The position numbers and the translations under genes are program-made. A stretch of DNA of 64,000 nt from a virus: positions 1 to 64,000 of the IMG/VR virus record IMGVR_UViG_3300042868_008818; one strand, written 5' to 3'. This document shows positions 49,090 through 56,990 of the stretch, one piece after another (position 1 is the first letter of the stretch; each line of letters begins with the position of its first letter). Under the pieces are notes generated by a model, which saw only the letters and a program-made list of their open reading frames with translations, was not told the DNA's origin and did no database searches.

Positions 49090-50202
49090 ATGGACAATTC
49101 AAACTTAAAAGAACTAATTGAACTATTCAATAATGGGTATTGGGAAAAGAGCGTAAAACCATACTTTAAAAGAGTCCGTACTTTTTTAAAGTACGTTGCA
49201 GTAAAAGGTTTATCTGAAGAAATTAGTGTTGAGGTATTAGATAGTGAAGATTATAATGAAGGTCCTGATTTTTTTGGGTTTTTAAATGAGAATGGTTATT
49301 TAAAAGGAAAAGAATATGATGACTTTGATAATGAACTTAGAAATTACTTTTTATCTTATTGGATTTCAGTTGCTCCAAATAACGCATTTAAATATATAAC
49401 GGATAATATTATAACCGATGTAGAAATTAGAGATGATGGATTTTGGTTATATTTAAGGGATCGAGATGAATTGGCCCCTCTTTTTGATGGTAGAGGTCGT
49501 AATGCGACGGCTAGAAATGTTGCCGAACATGTTTTTGGTGAAGATATGTGGGAACCTTATTGGGACACAACATCTGACGTATATAGTGATGTAATTGAGG
49601 AACTTGATGAATCTAACTATAGACATTTAGAAAATTATATTTTAAAAATGATCGGTAATCAGGATTTGGTTGTTGACGATTATAGTTCTGATTTTTTTCA
49701 TGATTTGGCAAAGTCTCAAAATAGAGGCGAGTTTTTTATGATAACCCAAAATGATGTTAATGAGTTACTAAAGGATTCTGAGGCAATGAACGAACTTCTT
49801 GATGGTGATCTATCCGATTTAAAAAGTGAATTATATTCTATACATAATAACGCCTATAATAATGCATATCAAGATGAATGTTACGAACTTGTTTATGGTG
49901 GTCTTGAGGAATTTTTTTCCTCTAAGATTGAGGACGTTCAGATTAAGTCAGGAGATAAAACAAAATGGTCATCGTATATTAAGATCGGGGATTTTAAAAG
50001 GGATATTATGGAATTTATTGGCCTTGAGGGTGGTAGTGGATATAATGAATCAAATTTAGAATACTGGGGTGGTTATGTTAATATGTTAGGACATCTAATG
50101 GATAATGATGTATATGACGAAATTGACTTTAGAGTACCTGATTATGCAGATTGGACCTATATTAGAAAAAATATAAACGATCTTTTTACAGACTATATAT
50201 AA
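49090..50202 (+). CDS. Large acidic late phage protein
   Basis: This 370-residue plus-strand protein begins MDNSNLKELIELFNNGYWEK. It is strongly acidic with many Tyr/Trp (FGEDMWEPYWDTTSDVYSD) and no membrane segments. The N-terminus lacks the classic tag, though it is helical. The start at 49090 is set by the GTATTTAT box 4 bases before; a longer reading would begin inside the terminator. Not recognised. Confidence 0.7.
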   Translation: MDNSNLKELIELFNNGYWEKSVKPYFKRVRTFLKYVAVKGLSEEISVEVLDSEDYNEGPDFFGFLNENGYLKGKEYDDFDNELRNYFLSYWISVAPNNAFKYITDNIITDVEIRDDGFWLYLRDRDELAPLFDGRGRNATARNVAEHVFGEDMWEPYWDTTSDVYSDVIEELDESNYRHLENYILKMIGNQDLVVDDYSSDFFHDLAKSQNRGEFFMITQNDVNELLKDSEAMNELLDGDLSDLKSELYSIHNNAYNNAYQDECYELVYGGLEEFFSSKIEDVQIKSGDKTKWSSYIKIGDFKRDIMEFIGLEGGSGYNESNLEYWGGYVNMLGHLMDNDVYDEIDFRVPDYADWTYIRKNINDLFTDYI

Positions 50203-50228
50203 TACGTTTTTTAAACTAAATCACTTAA

Positions 50229-50236
50229 CTATTTAT
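50229..50236 (+). promoter_or_regulatory. Weak TATTTAT box
   Basis: CTATTTAT, one mismatch from the RTATTTAT form, lies 41 bases before ATG 50278. Confidence 0.25.
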
Positions 50237-50277
50237 ATATTAAAATAAAACTCATATCCATTATAAAAAAATAGATT

Positions 50278-50973
50278 ATGAGATTATTAAACAAAAATTC
50301 AAAAAGATTTATAGTAAATTTATTTTCTGATTTTATTCTTTCAAAGATAGATAAAACAGAAAAAACTATAATACAAGTTTCTGACTGTAATAGCTTTATT
50401 GTTGTCGCAGGTAAAAGTACCAGTAAGGAGATACTTGATCTACAATCAATAAAAGGAGAGTTCTTTATTAAATTTAAATCTTATTTAGATGACGTTGGTA
50501 TTGATCACATGAATATAATTGATATAATCACCTATGGTGCAACTTTAGAACCATTAGAATGTGGTTGGGTGAATGTTACTAAAGATCTGTATTATAATGT
50601 TCCTGAACCTGTGACAAACATTATAACGACTTCAGAATTTCCTTACGGACATAGTTTAAGTTGTGGTAGATCTATGGTGTATTACTCTAACTACATATTC
50701 AATCATATGTATAGTTTGCTTGGTGTAAAAGATTTAAAATTTTATTTCACAACTGAGGTTGACTCTGATGAAGATTTTAAAATTGAAATTTTATCTAAAT
50801 CTAAAGTTAGTCCTAATGAAATTAAATCTTTGATTTTGGATGTTTTTGATTTTAACCTAAATGAGTTCAATAATAAATTAACTAACTATAACCTTATTGA
50901 AGACATTTTATATCAAGATAACAATAAGCCATACATGGTACAGGACAGATTAGAACATGTAGTTTTATTATAA
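50278..50973 (+). CDS. Hypothetical phage protein
   Basis: This 231-residue protein begins MRLLNKNSKRFIVNLFSDFI. It is a mixed alpha-beta protein with LECGWVNVTKDLYYNVPEPV and a Cys-Gly near LSCGRSMVYYSN. Not recognised. A shared bidirectional terminator separates it from glutaredoxin. Confidence 0.6.
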   Translation: MRLLNKNSKRFIVNLFSDFILSKIDKTEKTIIQVSDCNSFIVVAGKSTSKEILDLQSIKGEFFIKFKSYLDDVGIDHMNIIDIITYGATLEPLECGWVNVTKDLYYNVPEPVTNIITTSEFPYGHSLSCGRSMVYYSNYIFNHMYSLLGVKDLKFYFTTEVDSDEDFKIEILSKSKVSPNEIKSLILDVFDFNLNEFNNKLTNYNLIEDILYQDNNKPYMVQDRLEHVVLL

Positions 50974-50974
50974 A

Positions 50975-51001
50975 GAAAAACCACCATTAGGTGGTTTTTT
51001 T
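50975..51001. terminator. Bidirectional terminator
   Basis: AAACCACC and GGTGGTTT pair around ATTA with A and T runs on both sides, between convergent genes 50278 and 51000. Confidence 0.85.
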
Positions 51002-51287
51002 ATTTCTTAAAAAATTCTTTTATTATTTTCACCCCATCTTCAATTTCGTCAAAATCTCTTTCAGGAGCAAATAATTTAGTTTTTGGTCTTTTTGAGTTTG
51101 GGTCCTCTATTGTCATAAAAGATGGTACGTATTCATTCTTTGTTATTTCTGTAAAAATATCATACTCCTCTTTATAATCGTCAATATCCCTATCAAAGTA
51201 TTTAATATTTTCTTTATCCAACATATTTTTTAAGTCGTGACAATAAGAACAACTTTTCATGGTATATAGTACAACTATCTTATCCAT
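51000..51287 (-). CDS. Glutaredoxin-like protein
   Basis: The 95-residue thioredoxin-fold protein has VVLYTMKSCSYCHDLKNML with a CSYC active site (C13, C16), and VPSFMTIED as the cis-Pro loop. It could recycle thiols for a phage or host ribonucleotide reductase. It is in a run with a small lipoprotein and thioredoxin. Confidence 0.85.
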   Translation of the reverse strand: MDKIVVLYTMKSCSYCHDLKNMLDKENIKYFDRDIDDYKEEYDIFTEITKNEYVPSFMTIEDPNSKRPKTKLFAPERDFDEIEDGVKIIKEFFKK

Positions 51288-51290
51288 ATT

Positions 51291-51431
51291 TTATTTATTT
51301 AAGTAATTTATACTATCATTATAATAGTTTTTATTTTGGTTCGACCCATAAGCATCGCAATTAGCGGATTTTGTTGTCTTACATGAAAATAAAACAAAGG
51401 TTAACAAAACTGATAAAATTATTCTATACAT
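51291..51431 (-). CDS. 46-residue lipoprotein
   Basis: MYRIILSVLLTFVLFSC is a signal peptide with lipobox LFSC. The mature part CKTTKSANCDAYGSNQ matches CKTKSNCDAYSQ in the lipoprotein at 19743. It starts one base from the thioredoxin stop. It is probably an envelope protein; the shared segment marks a small family. Confidence 0.65.
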   Translation of the reverse strand: MYRIILSVLLTFVLFSCKTTKSANCDAYGSNQNKNYYNDSINYLNK

Positions 51432-51432
51432 A

Positions 51433-51747
51433 TTAATTTAATAAAAGATTTTTAACTAAACTTTTTATGTTGTTTTCAGCCATAACACCAACTCGTGTAT
51501 CAACAACATTTCCCTCATTGAAAATTTTTACAGTAGGGATGCTTCTAATCCCTAGAGTTGAACTAATCTCTTTATTAAGATCCACATTCATCGTATACAT
51601 TTCAACTTCTGTTTCATTTTCCGTTGATACTTTTTCAAAAACTGGTTTCATCATCTTACATGGTCCACACCATTCCGCCCAAAACTCAACAATAACTTTT
51701 TTACCTGAGTTTATTTTTTTTGTTAGTTCATCACCACTAATTTCCAT
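51433..51747 (-). CDS. Thioredoxin
   Basis: This 104-residue protein has VIVEFWAEWCGPCKMMKPVF (WCGPC, C27 and C30) and IRSIPTVKIF with the cis-Pro. It is a complete thioredoxin. It likely serves reductants such as ribonucleotide reductase, or acts as a polymerase processivity factor as in T7. It overlaps the upstream gene by one base. Confidence 0.93.
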   Translation of the reverse strand: MEISGDELTKKINSGKKVIVEFWAEWCGPCKMMKPVFEKVSTENETEVEMYTMNVDLNKEISSTLGIRSIPTVKIFNEGNVVDTRVGVMAENNIKSLVKNLLLN

Positions 51748-52085
51748 TATTTTAATTTTATTAAATTTTTTATGAAGAATTTTATTTCTTCTAATCTTTC
51801 AGGGTCAAAATATATCATGGTTTGATAACCAACTTCATTTGTTTCCTTTTTTGATAAATATATGAATATGTCAGACTTATTTCTAAAAATGGTATCCGTA
51901 TAAAAAAACCCATTTTCATATGTTAACATATCACAATACTCTATCTTAAAATTTTTTTCAAGTAATAATTCAGGAGTTAAATTAAGAGTTCCCTGTATCC
52001 TATTTTTAGATAATAGTTTACCTTCTTTATCGTAAATTGATTTTAAGAACTCATCTTCCTTTCCAAAATAATCTTTTTTATCCAT
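51747..52085 (-). CDS. Small phage protein
   Basis: The 112-residue protein begins MDKKDYFGKEDEFLKSIYDK. It has a beta-rich middle (FFYTDTIFRNKSDIFIYLSK) and a C-terminal helix. It is coupled to thioredoxin by a one-base overlap. Not recognised. Confidence 0.6.
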   Translation of the reverse strand: MDKKDYFGKEDEFLKSIYDKEGKLLSKNRIQGTLNLTPELLLEKNFKIEYCDMLTYENGFFYTDTIFRNKSDIFIYLSKKETNEVGYQTMIYFDPERLEEIKFFIKNLIKLK

Positions 52086-52101
52086 AATATAAGAATAAAA
52101 A

Positions 52102-52124
52102 AAGTGGTGAAAAAGTCACCACTT
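52102..52124 (-). terminator. Strong intrinsic terminator
   Basis: AAGTGGTGA and TCACCACTT pair around AAAAG just past the DUF932 stop. Confidence 0.85.
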
Positions 52125-52129
52125 CTTTA

Positions 52130-52885
52130 TTAAATCATTTCTTCGGCCAATTCCCAAAGTTTTGTATTGATTGTGTTTTGTGCGATTATGTTATCTATTT
52201 TTCGCATCTTTGCCATTTTACCTCTTTGGTTTGACACTTGTACCCCACCACGGATAAATTTCTCTTGTACGGTGTTAAAAACTCTCCAAAGGTCATCTCC
52301 TTCATCTTCTTGTCGATTAGGTGTTAGAAGACCCAAGATTTCCATATCATTTAATGTTTTTTCAGCATTAAATCTAATTTTTGCAGATTCACGTACAAAA
52401 TTTATTTTTTCATCAACCGTTAGTTCTCGAGACATCATACGACCAACAGATTGTTCAATAAATGGAAGTTTTTTAGAAAAGTTGTCTGCCAACTCTTTAA
52501 CGTCGTCTAATTGAAAGTGGTTATGTCTCATTGTGAATCTCTCAGCGACTGCGGTTGGTACTGTTAATCCGTTTGAACACACAAGTCTGAATAGTCCTGC
52601 ACTCAATGAAAATGCCGATGAACCGTTGTGTGAGTTTTTTACGATCGCCTCAACCAAAGTGTCACCTACTTTTGGTAGTTCACTATTACGGAATCTGATC
52701 TCGTGTAGAGAATGTACTCCCTTCCCTGTTTGTTTTACTGATGCGATTTGCCAACCTTCTCTATCAAAGAATTCCAAAACCTGGTCTGTTGGTACAAATG
52801 TGTACTTTTCTGTCATCTTAGGTGAGGCTGAAGTTGCAAATACTGAAGGTGCTTGTGTTTTAATAAGTTCTGGTGTGTAGATCAT
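52130..52885 (-). CDS. DUF932 (phage/plasmid-like TIGR03299-type) protein
   Basis: The 251-residue protein has YTFVPTDQVLEFFDREGWQI, HEIRFRNSE, IVKNSHNGSSAFSLSAGLFR and LVCSNGLTVPTA, the conserved DUF932 region. Function is unknown; it is often found on phages and plasmids near restriction-defence genes. Start 52885 (MIYTPEL) is chosen since a start nine codons upstream overlaps the TACATTTG box. Confidence 0.9.
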   Translation of the reverse strand: MIYTPELIKTQAPSVFATSASPKMTEKYTFVPTDQVLEFFDREGWQIASVKQTGKGVHSLHEIRFRNSELPKVGDTLVEAIVKNSHNGSSAFSLSAGLFRLVCSNGLTVPTAVAERFTMRHNHFQLDDVKELADNFSKKLPFIEQSVGRMMSRELTVDEKINFVRESAKIRFNAEKTLNDMEILGLLTPNRQEDEGDDLWRVFNTVQEKFIRGGVQVSNQRGKMAKMRKIDNIIAQNTINTKLWELAEEMI

Positions 52886-52909
52886 GTCTTTAGATTTAAA
52901 ATTATAAAA

Positions 52910-52917
52910 CAAATGTA
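52910..52917 (-). promoter_or_regulatory. Bacteroidetes-type -7 box TACATTTG
   Basis: It lies 24 bases before ATG 52885, giving a short leader. Confidence 0.5.
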
Positions 52918-52941
52918 ATGGTTTATTTTAAATAAACAAAA

Positions 52942-53232
52942 TTAATTTAAAATAATATCACCAAATTTTGTTCTTTGTATTATCTTATCAATATAAGGTT
53001 TTTTTTCTCCCTTAATGATAGGTAATTTTAATTCCAATACCACCTCAACAATTTGTGACTTTGTTAAAATATAATCCTGACCCTTTTCAAAATTAGAAAT
53101 AGCTCTTTCTTTTAATTTTACATAGAATTCATCCTTTTGTAAGTCACCTATTAAAACAAGCAAATCATTAGGATTTTTTTCAAAAAAATTAATGAGGTTA
53201 CTAATATAAACCTCTATGTCTACGTTTTTCAT
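52942..53232 (-). CDS. Small conserved phage protein
   Basis: The 96-residue protein begins MKNVDIEVYISNLINFFEKN and has LLVLIGDLQKDEFYVKLKER, a helical pattern I recall from other phage proteins of similar size. The start at 53232 sits one base beyond the upstream stop. Function unknown. Confidence 0.65.
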   Translation of the reverse strand: MKNVDIEVYISNLINFFEKNPNDLLVLIGDLQKDEFYVKLKERAISNFEKGQDYILTKSQIVEVVLELKLPIIKGEKKPYIDKIIQRTKFGDIILN

Positions 53233-53233
53233 T

Positions 53234-55168
53234 TTAGTCTTCGCTTTTACAACCTCTTTTCTTTTTAAGTTCCGGTGGGAAATTAACAATAAAGAAGTCT
53301 TCGGTTGGTATCATGTATTTAAATAACTCTTTAGGTAGTCTATCAACATCAATACCAGAATCTAACACTGACACAAATGTCAGACAGTATAATGTTGATA
53401 ATGATTTTGGTAAAGTTTTAAGTTCCTTATTCCCGGTAACGTTTAGGAATGATAATACTCCACACTCACCAATAGATTCAGGTAAACTTTTTATTATGTT
53501 GTCAGCAACAAAGGTCTTTAAATTTTTAAATCTTGATATATTTGCTGGCACATCAAATGGTTTTACTTTATCTGATTTGTTTTCTAAGTTAATAAACTGA
53601 GTATCTTTAGGTAACATTTCGAATAAAGTTTCTAACCCAAACATCATAGCAAATTTGGCAACAGAATCATTAGGGAAAGAAATAGGTAAATATGACAGGT
53701 CAAGATTTTTCTTAGCCAATTGTTTTGCGTATGAATTAATAAGTGCCTCATGGTAAGGAGCCATCTCATCACTCATAATTAAGGAAACATCCGCTTCACT
53801 TAATTTGTCAATATCTGTTAACAACAACGATTTTCTTTTCTTTGAAAGGTAATAATCCTTACTTTCTTTGTCACTTACTTTAAGCATTTCACCATTAATC
53901 TTACCATCCATACCAATGTATTTGTGTCTTAAGTATGGTGTAAAGTTTGCCCATATTTGATCACCATTACCAACAGTTGTTAAGTCAGGTGTTCTTAATT
54001 CTAACCATAATTCAACATTCTCTTCTGATCCTAATTCCTTTATCGCATCGTCTGTTGTTAAATTTTTTCTTTCAAAAGTCATCATCATACTTTGTTGTTC
54101 ACTTGAGTATGGATTAGGTTTGAAGTATTTTTCTTTTCCGTTTAGGTTTGGTATTTTTTGTACAATCTCACTAAAAGGCATAATCGTAGATCCTGCGAAT
54201 CTACCTGAGTTAGTTCCATCCGCCAATCTAAATTGTGTGTTATTTCTCCAATCGTTATCGACTAAGATTACCACCGCATAATTAACATCACTTTCTTTTA
54301 AATTTTTATTAATTACATAGTATAAAGTTAAATTCTGTCTTAATCTATAATTGTAATAATAGTTTGAGGATCCCTCCCAAGATGTACACCATCTTCTATC
54401 AGGAGCGAATTTTTTTCTAATATTAATACACTTATGTTTTTGATCAGGTGCAAATATTAATATAGTGTCATCCTCATATGTGACATCAACATCATTAACA
54501 TCAACTTCAGGCATTTTATATTCATCCTGCATAGGTAAAACGTCAACAACATGTTCAAACTCAATAAAAGTCATCATACCCGCCGGTTTAGTATTAATAG
54601 GGACCAAAGGATAGTTTGCAATATACCTATCAACCCTATTAACAACTTGTTCTATATTTTCTTGGGGATTTTCTTTAACCAACTTTTCAGTTAACTTTTC
54701 TTTCATAAAATTTTCAAAGTCTCTTCTTATTAAAGCAGAAAGTTCTATGGATGTCATAGTTAAAATGTCTTTTCTGAACTTCTTAGAATCCAAAGCTTTC
54801 ATTTCAAAAAATTTCTTAATGTTTAACTTTGTTAATCTTTTATCTGCTCCGGCATTTTTTTCCATGAAAGTCTTATAAATGTCATCGAAAGATTTTTTAG
54901 ACTTTTGACTCTCAGACTTAGAGTTTACAACATCTTTTAGTTTTTGATAGTCATAAGTAAAGATATCTCTCTCATTACCCTGTAAAGTGCCTTTAAATCT
55001 TTCAAAATCAGATATTGTTTGTTTAATAACCTCAATCGAATCTTCTGTTTGGCCAGAAAATTTTCCAACAAGTTTTTTAACGGTAGATTCTGGATATTCA
55101 AGTAATAACCTATTTTTTTTATTCGTATTTTCTTTAACTATATTTGATAATAATTTAACAAGTTCCAT
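53234..55168 (-). CDS. Tagged TKWC-domain protein with C-terminal leucine-rich repeats, copy 3
   Basis: The 644-residue protein begins MELVKLLSNIVKENTNKKNR, a tag ending V-K-E. Residues about 230-310 carry the TKWC-type module in variant form: TILIFAPDQ, KFAPDRRWCTSW, YYYNYRLRQNLTLYYVINK. The C-terminal 100 residues are leucine-rich repeats (NLKTFVADNIIKSLPESIGE, then LKTLPKSLSTL). Leucine-rich repeats usually bind proteins, so it could recognise a host target. An ATATTTAT box is 15 bases upstream. Confidence 0.8.
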   Translation of the reverse strand: MELVKLLSNIVKENTNKKNRLLLEYPESTVKKLVGKFSGQTEDSIEVIKQTISDFERFKGTLQGNERDIFTYDYQKLKDVVNSKSESQKSKKSFDDIYKTFMEKNAGADKRLTKLNIKKFFEMKALDSKKFRKDILTMTSIELSALIRRDFENFMKEKLTEKLVKENPQENIEQVVNRVDRYIANYPLVPINTKPAGMMTFIEFEHVVDVLPMQDEYKMPEVDVNDVDVTYEDDTILIFAPDQKHKCINIRKKFAPDRRWCTSWEGSSNYYYNYRLRQNLTLYYVINKNLKESDVNYAVVILVDNDWRNNTQFRLADGTNSGRFAGSTIMPFSEIVQKIPNLNGKEKYFKPNPYSSEQQSMMMTFERKNLTTDDAIKELGSEENVELWLELRTPDLTTVGNGDQIWANFTPYLRHKYIGMDGKINGEMLKVSDKESKDYYLSKKRKSLLLTDIDKLSEADVSLIMSDEMAPYHEALINSYAKQLAKKNLDLSYLPISFPNDSVAKFAMMFGLETLFEMLPKDTQFINLENKSDKVKPFDVPANISRFKNLKTFVADNIIKSLPESIGECGVLSFLNVTGNKELKTLPKSLSTLYCLTFVSVLDSGIDVDRLPKELFKYMIPTEDFFIVNFPPELKKKRGCKSED

Positions 55169-55183
55169 GATATTTTTTTATTA

Positions 55184-55191
55184 ATAAATAT
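55184..55191 (-). promoter_or_regulatory. RTATTTAT box (putative late promoter)
   Basis: ATATTTAT ends 15 bases before ATG 55168. Confidence 0.4.
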
Positions 55192-55211
55192 TAGAATTAT
55201 GAAAAAAAATC

Positions 55212-56057
55212 TTAATAGTTCATTATTAATATCTCTTCTCCCATATTTTGTTTTTTACCTTTTTTTGCTGCCGCGGCCTTTGCAAACTCCTTTGATTCCC
55301 ATCTGTATTCATTTTTAGGGAACCATTCGGATAATAAAGGGAAATCATAATACGATAAAGAAAACTTACCTTCAATGTTTTTCAACGTGTTTGCCAATCT
55401 TTCATGGTCTTGTCTATCAAAATCATGGTTAGAATAATAGTTTTCTGTTTTCCAATATGGTGGATCCAAATAAATGTATGTGGATGGTGAGTCATATTTT
55501 TCAATTACATCCGCAAAGTCCATATTTTCCACTTCTGTGATCTTAATAAAATGATCAATCCAATCAGGCTTTGATAGTTTATCTCTAAACGTCAAATACT
55601 TTGACTTGTACTTACCTTTAAGGTCAATAAAAGAACTTGTTTCAGGTTTTGATCCACTAAATACTTGAGTTAAAACGTAAACATATTTTGCCGCAACTTC
55701 ATAATCGCCAGGTTTTACGCTGAAACCTTCATTAAATATTTCAGCTTGGAACCTGATAAATTGTTCTTTATATAATGGTGGAGTTGTCACCTCACCAAAT
55801 TTTTGACAATCAATTGAGTTGATTGCCTTCAATAACTCCGTTGGGTTTTGGATACACTTAAATAAGTTGTAGTTTAATGGGTTAAAGTCGTTGTAAACAA
55901 CTTTCTTTAGGTTGGGGAACTCTTTTAAGTCCATATTATAAAAACACCAAAACATCCCTCCAAACGTCTCAACATACGTTTCCATATTCTTATCATAGAA
56001 AGGGACGATCCACTTTCCTATTTTACTTTTTCCTCCGATATAACTTAACATATTCAA
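55212..56057 (-). CDS. D12-class (Dam-like) adenine methyltransferase
   Basis: The 281-residue protein has MLSYIGGKSKIGKWIVPFYD (SAM-binding GGKxK), YVETFGGMFWCFYNMDL, VVYNDFNPLNYNLF and catalytic YIYLDPPYWKTENYY (DPPY). It methylates adenine N6, probably at a short site. It is a second methyltransferase beside the class-beta one at 44490; no nuclease is adjacent. An alternative start is M3. Confidence 0.92.
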   Translation of the reverse strand: MNMLSYIGGKSKIGKWIVPFYDKNMETYVETFGGMFWCFYNMDLKEFPNLKKVVYNDFNPLNYNLFKCIQNPTELLKAINSIDCQKFGEVTTPPLYKEQFIRFQAEIFNEGFSVKPGDYEVAAKYVYVLTQVFSGSKPETSSFIDLKGKYKSKYLTFRDKLSKPDWIDHFIKITEVENMDFADVIEKYDSPSTYIYLDPPYWKTENYYSNHDFDRQDHERLANTLKNIEGKFSLSYYDFPLLSEWFPKNEYRWESKEFAKAAAAKKGKKQNMGEEILIMNY

Positions 56058-56132
56058 AAAATAATAAACTTATCGTAATTAATCAACAAGAAAAAAATAT
56101 AAAAAAACTTTGGTGGATAAATATAAAACAAC

Positions 56133-56140
56133 TATATTTG
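56133..56140 (+). promoter_or_regulatory. Bacteroidetes-type -7 box TATATTTG
   Basis: This is the plus-strand box of a small autonomous unit. A GTG lies 4 bases downstream (56145), opening a six-codon frame, GTG GAT GTG GTT AAC CAC, then a stop. The frame covers the palindrome GTGGTTAACCAC at 56151-56162. Confidence 0.5.
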
Positions 56141-56170
56141 TATTGTGGATGTGGTTAACCACTAAACAAA

Positions 56171-56269
56171 ATGGATGATTTGGTACACCATTTAAAAAAC
56201 GCAAGTCGTGATGTCATCTTACGGTTATTAGAGACAGGTCAAAATACCTTCCTAACAGGAAAAATATAA
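56171..56269 (+). CDS. 32-residue plus-strand peptide in an autonomous unit
   Basis: MDDLVHHLKNASRDVILRLL encodes a helical peptide ending TFLTGKI. It follows the promoter at 56133 and a six-codon GTG leader frame, and a strong terminator begins 3 bases after its stop. It may be a small peptide, or the transcript may act as RNA. Confidence 0.45.
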   Translation: MDDLVHHLKNASRDVILRLLETGQNTFLTGKI

Positions 56270-56271
56270 AG

Positions 56272-56297
56272 AGGGGACTTTTGGTCCCCTTTTTTTA
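56272..56297 (+). terminator. Strong terminator
   Basis: AGGGGACt and GGTCCCCT pair around TTTT with seven T following. It ends the short unit at 56133. Confidence 0.85.
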
Positions 56298-56304
56298 TTT
56301 CATT

Positions 56305-56312
56305 ATATTTAT
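56305..56312 (+). promoter_or_regulatory. RTATTTAT box (putative late promoter)
   Basis: ATATTTAT ends 5 bases before ATG 56318, immediately after the terminator. Confidence 0.5.
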
Positions 56313-56317
56313 TAATA

Positions 56318-56824
56318 ATGAAAACATTAAATATTCTTAAAAATTTAATTTTAGAAAATAGGGGTAAATACCATAGGTTATTTACTTCTCCTGAAGGAGT
56401 TAAATTTATCGCAACAACTCATCAAACAGAAGATAGAAAAAGTAATTTAAGTTATGACGAAATAAAAGACATAATTCTAACCGCAATTAACTCAAATAGT
56501 AATACACATACACGAGTTGGGGTTCCTAACCTTATGATTTCAAAACTAATAAGAGACAAATATAGAAAAATACTTAATGAATTTTCCTTAAATTCGGAAG
56601 AGAAAAAAATAAAATTTGTACACAAAAGAAATAATAATGAAGATGAGGAAGTTTTTGACTACATTGAATTTATCCTTAGTCGTGATGAAGATAATACTTT
56701 TTTAGTGGTGTCAAGTACTTTTTCCGATAATGGTAATTATTTAAAACTTTACGGTAGAGATGCTGTCCAAGCAAGAAAAGTTATAATAGAAAAGTATTTT
56801 CATTTAAGAACCGTGTTATTATAA
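56318..56824 (+). CDS. Tagged virion-cargo candidate
   Basis: The 168-residue protein begins MKTLNILKNLILENRGKYHR (tag ending I-L-E). The body is alpha-beta (YDEIKDIILTAINSN, then EEVFDYIEFILSRDEDNTFL) ending in VQARKVIIEKYFHL. The fold is not recognised; the region around FIATTHQTEDRKSN is phosphatase- or nuclease-like only in a vague sense. Late box present. Confidence 0.7.
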   Translation: MKTLNILKNLILENRGKYHRLFTSPEGVKFIATTHQTEDRKSNLSYDEIKDIILTAINSNSNTHTRVGVPNLMISKLIRDKYRKILNEFSLNSEEKKIKFVHKRNNNEDEEVFDYIEFILSRDEDNTFLVVSSTFSDNGNYLKLYGRDAVQARKVIIEKYFHLRTVLL

Positions 56825-56831
56825 TTAATTT

Positions 56832-56990
56832 ATGGAAAAGAAAGAAGCAACTAAAGTCACAGGATGTCGTAAATGTAATAAAGGACAAGAAAATTTACAA
56901 ATGTTTTTAGTAATCTCAGGTGGATTATTATTTTCTTTGGCGATTTACGGAGCCGTTAGATTGGTTCAAGACATCATATCTTGGTTTTAA
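56832..56990 (+). CDS. 52-residue membrane protein with Cys pair
   Basis: MEKKEATKVTGCRKCNKGQE begins with a CxxC, then a single hydrophobic helix (FLVISGGLLFSLAIYGAV). It overlaps the DnaJ stop by 4 bases tail to tail. Follows the tagged gene by 7 bases and is likely co-transcribed. Confidence 0.6.
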   Translation: MEKKEATKVTGCRKCNKGQENLQMFLVISGGLLFSLAIYGAVRLVQDIISWF

